64,000 nucleotides of DNA from Glyphotaelius pellucidus (taxonomy: Eukaryota; Arthropoda; Insecta; Trichoptera; Limnephilidae), in the NCBI GenBank assembly GCA_936435175.1, contig OW386539.1, positions 35,006,524 through 35,070,523 of the forward strand, given 5' to 3'. Both the position numbers and the translations under genes were made by a program. How positions within the stretch are numbered: the stretch's first letter is position 1; each line of letters opens with the position of its first letter. Under the pieces are notes generated by a model, which made no database searches, was not told the origin of the DNA, and saw only the letters and a program-made list of their open reading frames with translations. Below are positions 34,018 to 46,079 of this stretch, in pieces.

Positions 34018-34095
34018 ATGGCGGCTGTCAAGTCTCGCGTCGCGGTCGACGAAATGATCGTAAAACGTATAAATTCATCGAATAAACGCAAGTAA
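34018..34095 (+). CDS. Possible first coding exon (25 codons) in a CpG-rich spot
   Basis: The ATG at 34018 has a good context (acaaaATGgcgg) within a short CG-rich segment (33995-34060), and the frame of 25 codons is basic at its end. A splice-donor-like gcaa|gtaata lies at the frame's end. The end of the frame overlaps the first unit of a tandem duplication. It could be the first exon of a host gene, but equally a chance start. No motif is recognised. Confidence 0.15.
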   Translation: MAAVKSRVAVDEMIVKRINSSNKRK

Positions 34096-34410
34096 TATTG
34101 TTATTATGTATAGTTTAGTATTCAAGGAATGTGTTTCAGAAAAGATTACATAAGATAGCATAAAATTAACCTGCAAAATATTACGTTAAAGTCAAAACAT
34201 CGCGAAATTTTTTCGTTTTTTCCGTGTTATTTGAAAATTAGTAAAAATTATAAATTCATTGAATAAACGCAAGTAATATTGTTCTTATGTATAGTTTAGT
34301 ATTCAAGGAATGTGATTCAGTAAAAATTACATAAGATAGCATAAAATTAACCTGCAAAATATTACGTTAAAGTTGACGTTTTTTCGTTTTTTCCTGGCAT
34401 TTGAGGGGTC
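34066..34410. repeat. Tandem duplication, period 181 bp
   Basis: aataaacgcaagtaatattg starts at 34081 and 34262. Both units continue with gtatagtttagtattcaagg, acataagatagcataaaatt and aacctgcaaaatattacg, with few differences, so the duplication is fairly recent. Each unit ends in an ttttttcgttttttcc phrase. Non-coding. Confidence 0.88.
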
Positions 34411-35897
34411 AATTGAATACTGCATGTAGAACATATCTAGGCCCTTAAAAATATCGGTCACTTTTTTCAAGTCTTTTAATAATCAAGTCTTTTAATAATC
34501 CTAGAAAAAAATAAAGTGTTAGGTCTATAAAAAAACAACTTCAAGTGCAAATTCTTCTACTTATAAACCCCTTTTCGGAAATGGTTTTATTTTTAAAGTG
34601 GCAAATTCAATTTCTTTTATAATAATCGCAAAAAACGACATTAACGCCCAAACTTCACAAAATAAAATAAAATATGCATTTTCTTGTTATTATTTTTGAC
34701 ATCAATCAATACGGCCCGCACTCTACGAATTTGGATTTTTAAGTGAACCTTATGCCATCGGCACAAGAAATTTGCACTGCATGGCACACCCATTTTGTAT
34801 CAGTTACGCCCCGCCTGCGAAGGGGAATAGACGTCCTAGACCCCGCGTCGCTTGGTTCAGTGAAATCTATTTTAAATTTCCTTGTTATTACAATAAACAA
34901 TGCGTAAAGAAGGGGAATTTATGTTTTTTACAGGCTTTTACGAAATTTTAAAAAAAAAGTCAAATATCTTTTCCAACCTTTCCAAATGCTTTTTCTCAAG
35001 TATTTTTAAACTCCTCCCAGAAAAAGGCGTGGATTCCGATTTCAAATTTTTCCTGAACTACCACCTGAACAGGATCACCCTAATAATATTAGAAAATATT
35101 CGGTAGCAAAAATGATCCTGTTTGTCATTTTAAAATAATTATTAATTAAGTATTTATTCAAATTGCTTTCGAAACATTTCCACCAAAAAGTATTTAACTC
35201 ACTCGAAACATTTCGATAATTGCGAAACAACAAAAGCGATATAATTCGAAACGACGATACTAAAATAGCTGAAAATAATGTTGTAGTAGTGTTTTTGCTA
35301 AAATTTCAACAACGATGTTTCGATATTCTTTCCATAACTCGTTCAATAATCATTACAACAACAATTAAAGAAATATTTGTTACTCGGTACCTACGCAACA
35401 AAGAAATATGTAGGTACTTTAATAATTATTGTGCAAATTATCCAATATTGCAATATTTACAAAGAACAAACAAAAATTTGTATTGTGTCATGAAAATTTC
35501 AAGGCTTTGTGTTTACTTGAAATGAAAAGAAATCTGGTTATAAATTGACGTCATTTTCTTTCACTTCGTTCTTCACCGGAAAACCAACTCATACATTTTT
35601 GTTTTTGGATGTTTGTGGTGCTAAACCAAAATAATTGGTAAAACTGCTATTGTAGAAACAATTCTTATAATACCTACCTCTCATTAGACGTCAGCGTTTA
35701 TGAAATAATGCGAATCTAAATAAAACTAATGATATAAAAAAAATTGTGTAAATGATTTATGGTTTAAAACCATGGTTATAATGGACTCACAACTGAGACA
35801 GCAGATAACGCCCATTTGATTAAAAAATAAATTTTCAATGAATACTCGTTTTTTTTACTTAAAAAAGACATGACAATATTTACTTCTATTTACATAA
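34411..35897. other. AT-rich spacer
   Basis: No gene recognised. The part at 34510-34620 shares phrases with 1640-1740 (ttctactt, aaacccctttt). Confidence 0.4.
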
Positions 35898-36917
35898 CAG
35901 GGGTAGGAAACTTTTTTTACCGTCGGGGGCCATTTGAACGTGGACCGCACTTGGATTTTCTTGTTTGGGAGGGGGGAGGGGGGGGGGGGACCTTAATTTA
36001 TTATTTGGACTTCATTTTACTAAATACAGATATTTTTTACAACTGCCAAGAATTCTTTTTAGCTTCACTCGGAACTTTATAACGGTTTATAATTTCATCC
36101 GGCATTTGGAAACAAAACTAGTTTTAACTTTATAGTGAATCTCTGTGCGTGTCCCTAGGTTTGAACTAACCCAGAATATGATAATGGTTTTCCTCCAATT
36201 ATTGCAGCATTTAGTCAACGTAGTTTGCAACTCAAATTTCGTTAATCGCACTTGCAACATGTAAATGGTTTCCTTCGAAATGTGTCAGCAGATGAACACA
36301 CAACTGGCATTATTTTATTTTTATATTCTGAACTCAAAACAGGTTTTCACTTAAGTACGCGTTTCTCCAGATCAAATTATGGAAACGGAACAAGCAAATG
36401 GTTTTCCTCAAAATTTTATGTCAAAGTCGAATTATAGTCTCCACACAAAAAACTTTGGAAAACAACACTTTCACTTAAGAGCAAATCTGCGCAATTGCCC
36501 CTACATCCAGAACTCGAAATTGGTTTTCTTCCAATTTTTGCAGCATATGCATAGTCTACAATGAGAATTTTATAACCGCATTTAAAACACAAGAATGATT
36601 TCTTTTGAAACGCATCAATAAATGAATCCACAACTGGAATTTTTTATGCGTTCTGAACACAAGACTGGTTTTGATGAATACGCGTCGACCAGTCCATCAG
36701 CTTAAATTATTATTGCACTTTTTTTCATAATTGCACAATGAACACGAAGATGTTTACTTAACTAACTTGAAAATGTATCTAATACACCGTGAAACAGAAC
36801 CATTCTCGCGTTCTGAATGTAATTTTTTGCGGTTCTTTCATCACGATGCACCAAAAGTGTTCCAAAAAGTGCGGGCCGCTCCAAAAAGCCTCGTAGACCA
36901 CAGTTTCTCCACCCCTG
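35898..36917. mobile_element. hAT-like non-autonomous element (1020 bp)
   Basis: The left end cAGGGGTaGGAAACt and the complement of the right end, CAGGGGTGGAGAAACTg, are canonical hAT-type tips. Further inside, gggggccatttgaacg and the complement of gcgggccgctcc show the GGGCC block common in this group. The 8-bp flanks ttacataa and ctataaaa agree at 5 positions, a decayed target duplication. The interior is AT-rich with loosely repeated ggttttc-containing phrases (36240-36680) and no transposase. Confidence 0.72.
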
Positions 36918-39270
36918 CTATAAAACCAACTTAATAGTAGGTACATACCTACTATACGTGATACACAATATGATATTAAGTATATTTATTGACAATTTTA
37001 TATAATATTGCCATAATTCAAATGACTAAAAATGGTTGCGTTGATCTACAAATTCCAAACCAAAAAAGTGTTTTCAGGGCGGCGTAAATCATCGTTCTAA
37101 AGAGTCTTTACTGATGTAGAAAAGAATTTTTACCTTACACTTAGTGTTGAAGGTACCGTGAAGTAATATTTTTCAATACATGAATTATTAGCTGGTTATC
37201 ACAAAAAGAGTAAATGTATCGACCGAATTAGCACTGAATATGTAAGAACTTACGTACATACAATAATTTTATTAAAATAACTTATCGCACATGAAACATC
37301 TGAAAAATGTACAAATTACGACAATAACAAAATCTTAATGCAAATAGACAACATGTGAAACGGTTGGGAGCACTCGAAATTATGAGCGAAATGGCGGGCT
37401 AAGAATGCGAATGGTGAAACACAATTAACGCAACAGAGATCATCCACCGGCGATAGTGTCAATTAGGTAACTTGGTGAAATCACAAATATGATAATTTAC
37501 TGAAATAGTGTTGGGTAATTGCGAGCGGATATTCGTTATTTCGCACATATTGTTAATTGTGTGTGAAATAATGTCAATTACCTCCCGACTATTAACAGGA
37601 TTGCACAGAAACGTACCAATTAAAGAATAAAGAAAAAAACGAAAAAAATTAAAATGTGTGCATACTCAGAGGTGTGTCTAGGGGTCCAGAAGTGAAAGAT
37701 CATTTGAGAAATGTGTGATTTTTCAATCTTTTGTTAAATTGATTAACCAATTATGTTGGAGGATGTAAAAAAATAGTCTGCACATATATCTGTACTTTGA
37801 TGATATAAGCACCAGTTCACGTAACTAGTAGTTGGTTTATTTGTTTACTTCCTCAACAGTCAGGCGGAATTAGCGTTACCATTCCAACTGGAAACCCGGC
37901 TTCCTCTTCTATTTCTGTTAGGCTTTTAATTGCGCCCAATTGCTGGCCATATTAAAATAAATAGGAGTTACACTTTATTTCATTTGTTTAAAAATACGAA
38001 CTGATTATTTTCTTATAATTTTGGTGGTAACTGTCCCATTGACCTTATGAAGCAGCCGCCTTGAACATACTAAATACATTCCGCTAATAATCCAAGAGGC
38101 TTTATTTGCAAATTTAGACCTGTCCGTGGAATGAAAAAAGGCCTAAAATTTTCAACAAATTTGATATTAAATAGCTTTGGTTAACACTAGGTACGTATTT
38201 TAGTTCCAGTTAATTTCTCATGACAATGGATTTCGATCATCACGTTCCTGTCAAATCTCCTTCAAGACTAATCTTCCAGATCTTCTTGGTTGGCCTCGAT
38301 GTTTCCCTTAAACGAAACAAAAAATTAGCAATCAAGAGGAAGTAGCTTAGTTTCAATTTGATTGGATAAATAAAAAGCAACACCATGGAAGATAAATAAA
38401 CTTGCGGGAAACCCCATGTAAATGACATTGTATTGATGATTAGACCGACCTTCAATGGTGTTTTTGTTCTTCGCCTTGAAATGAAATTTTCGTTGAGACC
38501 TCCCAAAGTGTGAACATTGATTGCATGACAAGTGGTTTTGTCAGCAGAAGGCGATAGGCACGAACTGGAATTATCACCAAATCATTGTCCAAAAATCAGC
38601 ATCCGCGTCTTGAGCAAGTGTAATCTTCTGTATCTGTATTTTAGCATAATATCATTGTGGTCGGTTGTTTCAGGTGGGAGTGTTTTTTTTTACTTTGGCC
38701 TATCGAAACAATAGTTTCTAATTAATCTCATTTTGCGCTTTGGTAAAATAATTCGCACAAAAGATTTAAGGAGAGGCGACGAATTAAATCGACGCAGATC
38801 TTTTTTTCATTTGCACATTAACAATAAAGGTGTGTCTTTACGTTTAAATATGTACACATAAATGCTTGGTTGTGTATTTATTTAAAGGCTTCTCGGAGCA
38901 TGCCTGCATAAATTATAATACCTTTGTTTAACATTGAAATATTATAATACCATCTTGATCTCGTACGTATAAAACGACACAAACAACCAAAGTGACCTTG
39001 CCTTGGGCTGTGATTCTAATGGCCATATTATTATTCACAATATTTGCGAACACTTTACGAAGAGTGCCCAGATATTCATGTCAATTACAAAATTAGTAAT
39101 GTTGTGATGGACACACGGACAGTGTACGTCTTCAAGGTCAGTTATACGAATAAAATGAAATACATATTTTTAAAATTATTTGTTCTCATTATCTACCTTT
39201 TTAGGGTTCTTGATTGTAGTTCTCATCTATCTACATCTATGTGGTGATATGTCGACCAAAAATGATTATC
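36918..39270. other. AT-rich spacer
   Basis: No gene, SINE or LINE recognised in about 2.35 kb. Open frames of up to 88 codons at 38240-38714 overlap on both strands without known motifs. Confidence 0.4.
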
Positions 39271-39557
39271 TATACAGGATGTAACAGCACGTACCCGAAG
39301 GATTTTAACCAGCGATCCATTTGGAGTACTTGAAACTTGAGTAGATAGGTTTTGAGAGTATTTGAAACGTAAATACGTAAACGTATTTAGCGATCCGGAG
39401 ATTTTTTTTTCAACTAAAAACTCTATCACATGTCACCTCGGGATCACGTGATATGCACTATCTCTCCTCTGTTACCGTGCTGAATTTTTTACTCCAAATA
39501 TGCTCAGGAAGCGCTGGTTAAAATTTTTCTGGTAAAATCCTTATTATACCTTGTATA
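39271..39557. mobile_element. MITE (287 bp) with tacaggatgt-type tips
   Basis: The left tip tatacaggatgtaac with ggattttaaccagcg inside pairs with the right end, whose complement reads tatacaaggtataataagg with ggattttaccag and ttttaaccagcgct. The inverted repeat is imperfect, about 40 bp, gapped. The TATACAGGGTGT-like tip is typical of insect Tc1/mariner-type MITEs with TA targets. Non-coding. Confidence 0.6.
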
Positions 39558-41562
39558 ATATAAAACATATACAAACTTGCACATAACTATGAAAGTTAAT
39601 AATAGTAAATAATAGTTATGAAAGTAAGATAAACATTTCCAAGTAACGAATAATCCGACAATAACTAATATCAAAAACTCCTAATACCATTGTTATGCGG
39701 GTGCAATGATGGAGGATACAGCTATATCAGAGGAATTGAACCCATTACGCCTATCATACATGCCTTGAAATGTAGGAGTAGAATAAGGGCGAAAAAACAA
39801 ATTGTAACTAACATTTACCCTAGTATATTTTCCTCCAAATATAAAATATGTCATCATTTCCCTGCACCAGCGATTAGCGACCAGCCCTAGCAACAAGATA
39901 CAATTAGCATTTGTTGCTAATGAATATAATGTCGTAGGTTATAAAAAGTTGTTTCTAATACCAAAATCACAATTTACGCAATAAACTGTTTTTTAATATA
40001 AAAAGTGACGTCTTCAGTAATTAACTTTATTTTAAATTAAAATACGAAAATCACAGAAAAAAATTTATTGAATTTTGCAAAACACTTTTCCGTACAAATT
40101 GATGTTAACAAATCTCCTACTCGCTGTGCACCCCGGCAGCTAACAGATTCCTAACATTTGTAAGCTCGCACGGTTTACCGCTGATTCCCCAGTATTATGT
40201 ACGTTTTGTAAGGTATTTTTCCTAGAACAGAAAGTCCCATAGTCGCTGAATTCATAACGCACGTATGGGACTCATTTCGTACTCGCTCTCGGGCAGCAAA
40301 TACGGATGCGGACGAACCAGGACTGACGGTGGACTTTTAGGATGGAATTTGAATAGCGAGCTGTTTGAAGTATGGAAAAATTATAAAAGAAATCTGAATA
40401 TTTTTTTTGGGAGTTCACTGCACAAATGCTCTTCAGAGAAAACCGCCATCGCTCAACAATATTATTATTGATCTACTTGGACTATCTATTGGACTATGTG
40501 GAAATATAATAGAGTTATATAAATAAATAAAATTAACAAAGTATCCGTGAAAATATACAGCAAAAATATGGGCTTGTTGAAGGCTAGGCTCATCCATCTA
40601 AAATAATAAATCATAATCAGATATATAATTATCCTCAGCAGTCATCTGCATTATGCCGATGGTATTCATACGGTCCTACCCCAAGAACTCCACCGTAACC
40701 TCTCTTTCTATTACTTGCCTCTTTTAAGAGAAAGAGGGAGACTTCAACACAGAACTATCTTTGGAATCCATTTAGTTTTATGCTCTTAGCATCCACGGCT
40801 TGCGGCAGAGATGAATCTTGCGAAGAACGACGTAGAAGATGACCGCTTAGTATAATTAATTCGCTGAGCGAATTTTCAGCACACGCTCAGTCAGTTCTTG
40901 GACACGAGGATCCCGGGGCGTTCATTATCCTAACGTTCACAAAGTTCGCTAACCTAACCAGGCAATTAAACCCAGTTACCCGACATGTAATCACGTAACA
41001 GAACATGTGCAAATTAAGATATATTTTAAGAAACGGATTAAATTTATATGGCGTGTTGAAGATCGCTTGAGCCACATGATAAAATACCTTCATTGTCATG
41101 AACGTGACTTATTTTCGTGTTCAGTTATTCAATAGGTATTGATCTAAATGTTTTAGTTGCGTGAAAACTATAGGTATTGTTTGTAAGTTGTACCTACTAT
41201 GTATTATCGAATGATAATCTTATTTGTTTGGGGACAATGATACAATAATTTATTAGAGGTCGCCAAATCGGGGACAGTCGTTCGTCTGATATCCCGGTTC
41301 GGTTCGATTAAACTTTTTAAATATTTACCTACTTCAAATAAAAAAAAACACAAAACACTTTAGATAAAACATGCATATCTCTTTCAGAGACCTCGTTAAA
41401 AAAATTAATGCTAGGTATTTAAATACATGTCAAGTTGATGAAATACTAATAATCAACATTTATACCAATGTTTCTTTGGAAAACGTAGTATAACATAATT
41501 TATGATGGGGATAGGATTTCTACATCCTAAATCCTCCATCCTCCATCCCATCCCATAATCCA
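39558..41562. other. AT-rich spacer
   Basis: No gene recognised in about 2 kb. Confidence 0.4.
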
Positions 41563-41592
41563 GTTCCTCCTGTGTGGAATTAATGTAAAAAA
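41563..41592 (+). mobile_element. Family A scrap (3' tip only)
   Basis: Only ttcctcctgtgtggaatt, aatgt and poly(A) are recognisable, a minimal 3' fragment of family A. Confidence 0.45.
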
Positions 41593-41883
41593 GGACAATT
41601 CAGATTTTCATTTCTGGTTTCAATGGCTTCCAAGAATTAAACAACTGGACCTGTCTAAATATCTGAAATACTTCAGATGCCCATAAAATACGCATCACTT
41701 TAATATAATGCTTGATACATAAAACATATTATGGAAAGAAGTTTCTAAACTTCCATTTAATCTAATAGATCGCTGAGGTTTTCGCTTCTTTTTCGAAAAT
41801 CTAATACTTTGTAAAAATATCTACAGCTCAAAAAAATTGACCCTATTAGCTATGTTACACGCAGTCAGAAGCGAAGACAGTGT

Positions 41884-42095
41884 TAAGTGGTAACTAAATT
41901 GTTTAGTTAATTTTAACTTTACGCTGTACCAATTACAATTTAATTGACTCGACTGGAATCTTTCTATCTAACCTCTTCCTCCCTGCGCTCGCATCATCGT
42001 AGCAAGGTGGTTATAATCTAAATCACTAAAATTATAAAAAATGTAGACGACACTTATCACTTTTTATCAAAACTGTGATTTAGTTACCACACAAC
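41884..42095. mobile_element. Candidate MITE with gtggtaactaaa tips
   Basis: The left phrase gtggtaactaaat (from 41888) and right phrase atttagttaccac (to 42090) are perfect complements, with weaker pairing outside them. The interior is non-coding. It is of low copy here, so the identification rests on the inverted repeat alone. Confidence 0.4.
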
Positions 42096-42641
42096 TTAGT
42101 TAAGGACTTTGCTACTGGCTACTTATAAGCTACGCGTACTAAGTACAATGAATGATGATCTCTGAAATAATAAGGATACAAATATATTTTACGTCTCTTT
42201 AGAAGACCTAACATCTGATACATCGAGTTAATCAAGTATCTAACAGCAGTGGTCCCCAACCCCAGGGCCGCGTACCGGTACCCATCCAAGTGGTACCGGG
42301 CCGCCCAAGGCCCTGTTTTAAAATTAAAATTATTTAAAAAAAAAATGAACGTACCCAATAAAAATTAAATAATTATCAGCAAAAAATAATTGTTTCGTTG
42401 AGAAACTTTTCACGCCAAGTTACCGCCAACACAATACCTTTGAAGTAAAAACACGACTGGGCTTCCATCTTGCGCACTCACTGTATATATTCTGCTTACC
42501 CAAATACAAGCGTTTATGAGAATAAACATACTAACATATTAAATGTATAATGAAGGATTAGCCAAAATCTGAATCCTGTATTTACTATATTTTAACAGAT
42601 ATTTATATATATATATAAATATTAAAATATTAAATATTTTC

Positions 42642-42889
42642 TTTTTACATGAGCTCCACACAGGAGCCCCTGAGAAAAATAATTTACCTCAGGGCCTACG
42701 TCATCTTTGGGGATGCTGTGTGCAGGGTTTTTTTTAGGAAAGGAAGGGGAGGAGAGTTCTGGGAAGGAAAAGGGTTTAAGGGGTGGGTAGGAATCTGGGG
42801 TTCAGTGGGTCCTGGTCATCCGCCTAGACAAACCTCCCCCCATGAACCCGGGCACCCCTTCTAAATCACCAAATGTAGCGAACCACTTA
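42642..42889 (-). mobile_element. Family A retroposon, copy A12 (short subfamily)
   Basis: Reverse-oriented. The hairpin arms are gctccacacagg and gctgtgtgcaggg (one mismatch). It has the same central deletion as A2: ttcagtgggtcctggtcatc is joined to cgcctagacaaacc. It is 5'-truncated at gtagcgaaccactta, a few bases before the LINE target site. Confidence 0.85.
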
Positions 42890-42897
42890 TATAATGT

Positions 42898-42906
42898 AAT
42901 TAAAAT

Positions 42907-42907
<1 letters not shown>
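42898..42907. repeat. Target duplication of the LINE (left copy)
   Basis: aattaaaatg here is identical to 46406-46415 and borders the poly(T) run. The sequence is AT-rich, so chance agreement is possible, but the position directly next to the tail supports it. Confidence 0.6.
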
Positions 42908-42955
<48 letters not shown>

Positions 42956-43110
42956 TTATTTAATTTAATTTTTAAATATCAACAAACAAGTCCTGCTAAG
43001 CCAATAGCATTGGCTTGTCAGCAGGTGCTTATGGTTCCATTACAAATATATTTTAAAGTTATAATTAACATCTTATTTCTACAGATTCAACATTTTTTTC
43101 ATACATTTTT

Positions 43111-45129
43111 TCATAAATATAAATATTCTTTTTGCGATAACCAATTTTTCAGCATATATTTAACCTTATTCATAGAATTAAGTTGCTTTAGAGTTTCAGG
43201 TAATAAATTAAATATCTTCGGTATGTTGTATTCAAACGTTCTCTGTCCGTACTTATTATTAAATTTTGGAACTATTAACCCGTCGTTGCGCGTGAATCTA
43301 GTGCTATATTTATGTTCTAGTTTGTCTTTATGCTGCGGGGTAAATATATGCTGAATTATAATTTTATACCATAGTATTGCCTTCACAGGTAAAATTTTTG
43401 CACTCTGAAACAGCAACGGAGTATTGTGTCTTTGTTTGAAAATGTTAGGGACAACTAATAATTTTACAATTGCGTTTTGTGCAACTTGTACCTGTTTCAG
43501 GTTGGTTACAGTAGTATTTCCCCATATTGTTAACCCATATCTTATTATTGATTCTGCTAGTGACATATAAATTATTTTAAGTGTATCAATTGATAGGAAA
43601 AAATTTAATGTGTACATTCTGCTAGCAATTGATCTGAGTCTTTTACAGGTTTTTTTAATATGTTTGTCCCATTTAAAAAAACAATCTACTGTAACACCAA
43701 GATACACATATTCAGTAACTAATTCTAAGCTTTCACAATTACAGTTAATTTGAATATTTTTGTGGATGCAATTAAAGTTATGAGAAATAATATTAGGATT
43801 AAATTGAAATTTGGCATTTGGTGATCTTATATGCATTACTTTAGTTTTTTTAGCATTTATTAATAGCCCTGCATCATGTGACCATTTACAGAGTTGATTA
43901 AAGTCAATTTGTAAGAGTTCAATTGCAATTTTTAGATCTTTGTGTGATATGACCAATGCCGTATCATCTGCGAATACAAAATGTTTTACAAAAGAGAAAA
44001 GTTTTTTCATTATAGTTACATAGATTATATATAGTGTAGGTCCCAATATGGAACCTTGTGGAACTCCTGCAGATATATTTTTTGTTTTACTAAATGTATT
44101 ATTTATTTTGGTACATATTTTTCTATCTGTAAGATAATCTTTAAATAAATTTAACAAATTTCCTCTTATTCCAATTTTTTCTAGAGTTTTTAGCATTTTT
44201 AAAGAGTTTATTGTGTCAAAAGCTTTAGAGTTGTCGATAAATAAAACAAGAACATGTAATTTATTATTTAACTGATTATTTATATAATTGGAAAAATCTT
44301 GCAGTAGTTTTTCAGTGTTTTTTTTTCTTTGGAAGCCATATTGATTTGGATCTATGATAGCGAATTTTTCAATGTAATTATTTAATTTATTTGATAAAAA
44401 TTTTTCAAGAATTTTTTCTAATGCTGGTAGAATACTAATTGGCCTATAATTTCCCAGTTCAATGTGTTTTCCACCTTTAAATATTGGTCTAGTGATACTA
44501 CATTTAAATTCTTGTGGAATTTTTGCTTGCTTTATTATCATATTGATTAAATGAGTTATTATTGGCCCAAGAGTTTTTATATTTCTTTTTAAATCAAACA
44601 TTCTTATATTGTCAATACCTGTGCTTTTAGAGTTTTTCATTTTTTTAACGATATTTTCAATATCAGTTATAGTTGCTCTTGGTATATATAAACTATGAGG
44701 TAGTTCTTCCAGTACTATATTAGAAGCTTTGTGATTGCATTTATGTAACATGTTGCTGATGCTATCCGAGAAGTAATTCACAAAATCATTTGACACAGAA
44801 TCCTCAGTTCTATCTTTTAACATGTATCGTATTATAGTTTCATCACAATCGTTTTTGGGTTTACGTCCTAAAATATTATTTATCTCATCCCAGGTTTTTT
44901 TTGTATCATTAAAACAGGTTTTAAATTTATTATTATAGTATTTAGTTTTATCTTTATTTATAAGTTTATTGACAAGGTTTCGTGTTTTTTTGTATTCTGT
45001 TTCATATGTTTTGTTTGTTGGTGTACTTTTCCATTTTTTATATAGTTTATCCCTTTTATTTATATTACATAATAATTCACTGCTTACCCATTCATTTATT
45101 GCATAAGGTCGTGTTTTCGGTTTTTGCAC
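43111..45129 (-). CDS. LINE ORF2 C-terminal part: reverse transcriptase
   Basis: 672 codons from the first ATG in this frame; the real frame extends upstream without a stop to about 45300, where it meets the endonuclease frame. Reverse transcriptase motifs: N-Y-R-P-I-S at 227-232, L-F-I-D-N-S-K-A-F-D near 296-305 (catalytic Asp299), G-V-P-Q-G-S-I-L-G-P at 355-364, and F-A-D-D at 386-389 (catalytic Asp388/389). The C-terminal domain has the S-I-I-R-Y-G-x-x-x-W-G segment. All catalytic residues are present. It copies the element RNA at the nicked site in the nucleus. There is no RNase H domain. Confidence 0.93.
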   Translation of the reverse strand: MQKPKTRPYAINEWVSSELLCNINKRDKLYKKWKSTPTNKTYETEYKKTRNLVNKLINKDKTKYYNNKFKTCFNDTKKTWDEINNILGRKPKNDCDETIIRYMLKDRTEDSVSNDFVNYFSDSISNMLHKCNHKASNIVLEELPHSLYIPRATITDIENIVKKMKNSKSTGIDNIRMFDLKRNIKTLGPIITHLINMIIKQAKIPQEFKCSITRPIFKGGKHIELGNYRPISILPALEKILEKFLSNKLNNYIEKFAIIDPNQYGFQRKKNTEKLLQDFSNYINNQLNNKLHVLVLFIDNSKAFDTINSLKMLKTLEKIGIRGNLLNLFKDYLTDRKICTKINNTFSKTKNISAGVPQGSILGPTLYIIYVTIMKKLFSFVKHFVFADDTALVISHKDLKIAIELLQIDFNQLCKWSHDAGLLINAKKTKVMHIRSPNAKFQFNPNIISHNFNCIHKNIQINCNCESLELVTEYVYLGVTVDCFFKWDKHIKKTCKRLRSIASRMYTLNFFLSIDTLKIIYMSLAESIIRYGLTIWGNTTVTNLKQVQVAQNAIVKLLVVPNIFKQRHNTPLLFQSAKILPVKAILWYKIIIQHIFTPQHKDKLEHKYSTRFTRNDGLIVPKFNNKYGQRTFEYNIPKIFNLLPETLKQLNSMNKVKYMLKNWLSQKEYLYL

Positions 45130-45300
45130 TATCGTTTTTGAACTACTATTGTAAAATTTTTTAAATAAAGATTTTATTTTTTCATATAATAGAATACAAT
45201 CCTTCTCCTCTATAAGTTTACTCCAGTTATAATCTCTGATATATCTATCAATAGCCTTTTGTGAGATGATATGAACATACTTATTTGCAAGTCTATCGGA
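45130..45300 (-). pseudogene. Frameshifted junction between endonuclease and reverse transcriptase
   Basis: In the reverse transcriptase frame, codons remain open from 45129 upstream to about 45300 and give a sensible linker (including a D-Y-N-W-S-K segment). The endonuclease frame runs on only 30 or so codons of non-homologous text before its stop at 45210. A single insertion or deletion around 45290-45310 explains this. A programmed shift is less likely, as no slippery site was noted. Confidence 0.75.
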
Positions 45301-46079
45301 CGTTTATGAGATTTTATATTAATAGCAGTGATAAAATGATCAGCAATATTATTTTCGCAGACGCAAGCAGTTATTTTCTTGCCTCTAAATTTAGCAAATA
45401 TATGGTCAATACAAGTGCGAGTTATTTGTCCATTTAATACAGCTTCTCTGGTTACTATATTGATGCATTTAGTTAAATAATGGTTAGTAAGTAAGTTTTC
45501 ATACGAAGTTATGATATAATCTTGGTCATTTAGTAAATTTAGATTTAGATCTCCGAGTAAGATAATATTTTCCTTACTATTAATTGTATCAAGATGTGCT
45601 GATAATTCCGTTAGAAATGAAGATTTACTGAGATTAGGAGGTCTATATATGGCTATTATATTAACTTTAGTTTCGTCCTGGAGTATGAGCTTTCCTGTTA
45701 TATTTTCAAAATGTTGTGATTGGAACGATTTTGGTCTAAATTCAAATTTGTTTCTTATATACAATATAATACCTCCTCCTGACTTATCAGTCCTGCAGTA
45801 GTTATATGCATTATATCCGGGAATATTGTACATACTCGTACTTTCAGTTTGAACAGATGTTTCACATAGCATTAGAATGTCAATATGCTTCAAACTATTT
45901 AATAAATATACATGCAATACATCCCAATATTTTTGTATCGATCTTATATTTAATTGAATACAAACAAGATTATCAGAAGCATTTATGCTTTGTTTTTTTA
46001 TCCAAACTTCTAAATTATTTACTGTACTACATTCTATTTCGTTATCATTATCAATATACGAAAAATTATTCTGCGCCAT
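45210..46079 (-). CDS. LINE ORF2 N-terminal part: AP endonuclease
   Basis: 289 codons from ATG. Exonuclease-endonuclease-phosphatase features in order: L-N-I-R-S at 43-47 (catalytic Asn44), E73 in L-C-E-T-S, G-G-G at 101-103, Y-R-P-P at 145-148, G-D-L-N at 176-179 (catalytic Asp), I-D-H-I-F at 224-228, and A-D-H at 246-248 where most relatives have S-D-H. It nicks target DNA to prime reverse transcription. The frame stops at residue 289, but the natural continuation lies in the next frame from about 45300, so this is the first part of one ORF broken by a frameshift. Confidence 0.88.
   Translation of the reverse strand: MAQNNFSYIDNDNEIECSTVNNLEVWIKKQSINASDNLVCIQLNIRSIQKYWDVLHVYLLNSLKHIDILMLCETSVQTESTSMYNIPGYNAYNYCRTDKSGGGIILYIRNKFEFRPKSFQSQHFENITGKLILQDETKVNIIAIYRPPNLSKSSFLTELSAHLDTINSKENIILLGDLNLNLLNDQDYIITSYENLLTNHYLTKCINIVTREAVLNGQITRTCIDHIFAKFRGKKITACVCENNIADHFITAINIKSHKRPIDLQISMFISSHKRLLIDISEIITGVNL

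Noticed and set aside
42842..43354. 170-codon frame with a long Phe run on the plus strand
   Set aside because: It translates the T-run of the LINE tail and the antisense of the reverse transcriptase; not a gene.
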